Assembly (NCBI GenBank): GCA_026389845.1
Contig: JAPLHB010000222.1
Coordinates: 1-64,000 of the forward strand
Source: Chloroflexota bacterium
GTDB taxonomy: Bacteria > Chloroflexota > Anaerolineae > CG2-30-64-16
Reading direction: 5' to 3'
Length of the DNA: 64,000 nt
In this document: positions 62,694 to 64,000 of the stretch, in pieces
How the letters are laid out: each line of letters begins with the position of its first letter
Numbering within the stretch: position 1 is the stretch's first letter
Translations under genes and position numbers: made by a program
Notes under the pieces: model-generated
The model's input: only the letters and a program-made list of their open reading frames with translations
The model's database searches: none
What the model was told of the DNA's origin: nothing

Positions 62694-64000
62694 ATGACGA
62701 TTCAACGACAACTTGCCCATGCCGGGCGCGATTCAGCAGGTGTGCGCGCTTCCCTACCCCCCCCAGTCTGGGGGGAATCTGACTCCCCCCGCGATCGGGG
62801 GGCTGGGGGGGCTCTTCGATCGCTCCCGCGCATCCTGGGCTGCCTGGTCTTGCTCTGGCTGTTCGGCGCGGGGACGGCGCGGGGCGACAACGTTATTTAC
62901 ACCAACACCTGGGTGGATTTCGTCAGCGCCGCCAGCACCTACCTCGGCCAACCGGTCCCTGCCGGCGCTTACATCGCCATCTTCGATCCCCAGGGGGTAC
63001 AGTGCGGCGAGTACACCGTGACCACGGCCGGCCAATTCCCCGTCACCCCCTGCTACGGCGACGACTCGACGACGCCGGGAGTTGACGAGGGCGCCGCGGC
63101 CGGCGACGTGTTGACCTTCAAGATCAACGGCCGGATTGCCAAGACGGAGGTGGTCGCGATTGACGGCAGCCCGGCGCCGGCCGATACGATTGTGACGTGG
63201 AGTCACATCTTGTGGCAGCTCAACCTCCACGCCCTCTACGATGCCCAGGTTGATCTCCAATCCTCCGCAAATCCGGCGGTCTTCGGCCAGACGGTCACGT
63301 TCACCGCCACCGTGACCGCGATCCCGCCGGAAGCCGGCACGCCGTCGGGGATGGCGACGTTCAAGGATGGCGCGACCGTGCTCGACACCGGCACGTTGAG
63401 CGGCGGCGTTGCCACCTTCGCCACGTCCGCGCTGGCCGTCGGCACGCACACCATCACAGCCGAGTATGGCGGCAACGGCGATTTCAACGCCGGCACGGGC
63501 AGCCTCGCGCCGGATCAGGTCGTGGACAAGGCGGACACGACGACGAGCGTCACTTCGTCGGCCAACCCCTCAGCCTTCGGCCAAGCGGTGACGTTCACCG
63601 CGTTCGTCAACGTCGTTCCGCCGGGCACAGGCGCGGCGTCGGGGACGGTGCTGTTCCTGGATGGCGCAACCGCAATAGGGAGCGGCGCCTTGTCCGGCGG
63701 GGTGGCGACCTTTACGACCGCGTGGCTGGCCGTGGGGACGCATTCGATCACGGCCGGGTACGTGGGGGATGGCAGCTTCAACAGCAGCGCGTCCGCGCCG
63801 GCTCTACAGCAGGTGGTGAGCGAAGCCGATACGGTCATCGCCGTAACCTCGTCGCCTTACCCGTCGGTCTACGGCCAAGCGGTGACGTTTACCGCCACGG
63901 TGACAGCCGTCCCGCCGGGGGCAGGGACGCCCTCGGGCACGATCACGTTCAGGGACGGCGCAACCGTGTTAGGGACCGTCCCTCTGTCCGGCGGCGTGGC
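62694..64000 (+). CDS. Secreted Ig-like repeat protein with CYGDD module, 3' end beyond window
   Basis: Begins at ATG 62694 with AGGAGG 8 nt upstream and stays open to the window end (435 codons). N-terminus: about 20 residues, then a Pro/Gly/Asp-rich stretch encoded by a C-run/G-run palindrome, then a signal segment (ILGCLVLLWLFGAGTARG). Next is the CYGDD module (NTWVDFVSAASTY...GAYIAIFDPQGVQCGEYTV...PCYGDD...DEGAAAGD). From about residue 185 come tandem bacterial Ig-like units of about 100 residues with SS.NPS.FGQ.VTFTA.V....P..G.PSG...F.DGA..LG...LSGG.A.F.....AVGTH.ITA.Y.GDG.FN.S; two complete copies and the start of a third are visible. A surface or adhesion role is likely. Confidence 0.85.
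   Translation, partial: MTIQRQLAHAGRDSAGVRASLPPPVWGESDSPRDRGAGGALRSLPRILGCLVLLWLFGAGTARGDNVIYTNTWVDFVSAASTYLGQPVPAGAYIAIFDPQGVQCGEYTVTTAGQFPVTPCYGDDSTTPGVDEGAAAGDVLTFKINGRIAKTEVVAIDGSPAPADTIVTWSHILWQLNLHALYDAQVDLQSSANPAVFGQTVTFTATVTAIPPEAGTPSGMATFKDGATVLDTGTLSGGVATFATSALAVGTHTITAEYGGNGDFNAGTGSLAPDQVVDKADTTTSVTSSANPSAFGQAVTFTAFVNVVPPGTGAASGTVLFLDGATAIGSGALSGGVATFTTAWLAVGTHSITAGYVGDGSFNSSASAPALQQVVSEADTVIAVTSSPYPSVYGQAVTFTATVTAVPPGAGTPSGTITFRDGATVLGTVPLSGGV
62755..62810. repeat. C-run/G-run palindrome in a coding N-terminus
   Basis: CCCCCCCCAGTCTGGGGGG followed by CCCCCCGCGATCGGGGGG and a further G run. Two stacked hairpins translated between the start codon and the signal segment of the Ig-like repeat gene. 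Confidence 0.75.

Overview
The window is a high-GC bacterial chromosome segment, most likely from a Chloroflexota (Anaerolineae-like) genome. That assignment is inferred from the remnant of a BTAD/SARP-type regulator, the caspase/CHAT gene cluster, the very large LamG/CARDB surface protein, and many short palindromes built from repeated 'words' (for example GATTGCAGATT or ACGAAGACACGAAG). No rRNA is present to confirm it.

Layout. 1-9.2 kb: a corrinoid-dependent methyltransferase island on the + strand. It holds a corrinoid protein (cut by the window start), a DUF1638 protein, an MttB-like methyltransferase, an iron-sulfur protein, a hydantoinase/oxoprolinase-like protein, a GntR/FCD regulator, a ferredoxin-ASKHA corrinoid reactivator and an EamA transporter. 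9.2-10.3 kb: a YbaK-type deacylase and an unknown protein. 10.5-12.7 kb: an IS element (DDE transposase, 18-bp terminal inverted repeats) lying inside the remains of another transposase gene. 12.8-14.3 kb (minus strand): tRNA-Glu, a class II aldolase and two EutN/CcmL microcompartment vertex proteins. 14.4-18.2 kb: a nitrilase-fold protein lacking two of its three catalytic residues, two small membrane proteins, a glycoside hydrolase-like protein and an anchored solute-binding protein.

18.4-28.1 kb: the most interesting locus. A near-consensus promoter precedes caspase - CHAT - TPR-CHAT - CHAT - two-membrane-segment coiled-coil protein - tiny zinc-ribbon protein. Four caspase-like proteases with intact His/Cys dyads in one compact operon suggest a signalling, conflict or programmed-death system. 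No function is demonstrated.

28.2-33 kb: housekeeping genes trmD-rplS-rnhB-yraN-miaA, then gdhA in the opposite direction. 33.0-33.4 kb: the 5' end of a SARP/BTAD regulator interrupted by a 199-bp MITE-like element with 22-bp inverted repeats and a 9-bp target duplication. Removing the element in silico restores the reading frame exactly. 34.1-61.8 kb: one uninterrupted gene for a 9244-residue multidomain surface protein: signal peptide, thrombospondin type 3 calcium repeats, a hydrophobic block, six LamG folds, a seven-bladed propeller, 20 CARDB domains, a proprotein-convertase P domain and more. Two further secreted proteins follow. They share an approximately 85-residue 'CYGDD' module with the C-terminus of the giant protein; the last runs off the window.

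A theme across the window is short palindromic repeats that have become part of genes. They sit in gaps, supply stop codons and ribosome-binding sites, form protein N- or C-termini, and occur at least a dozen times in frame inside the giant gene.
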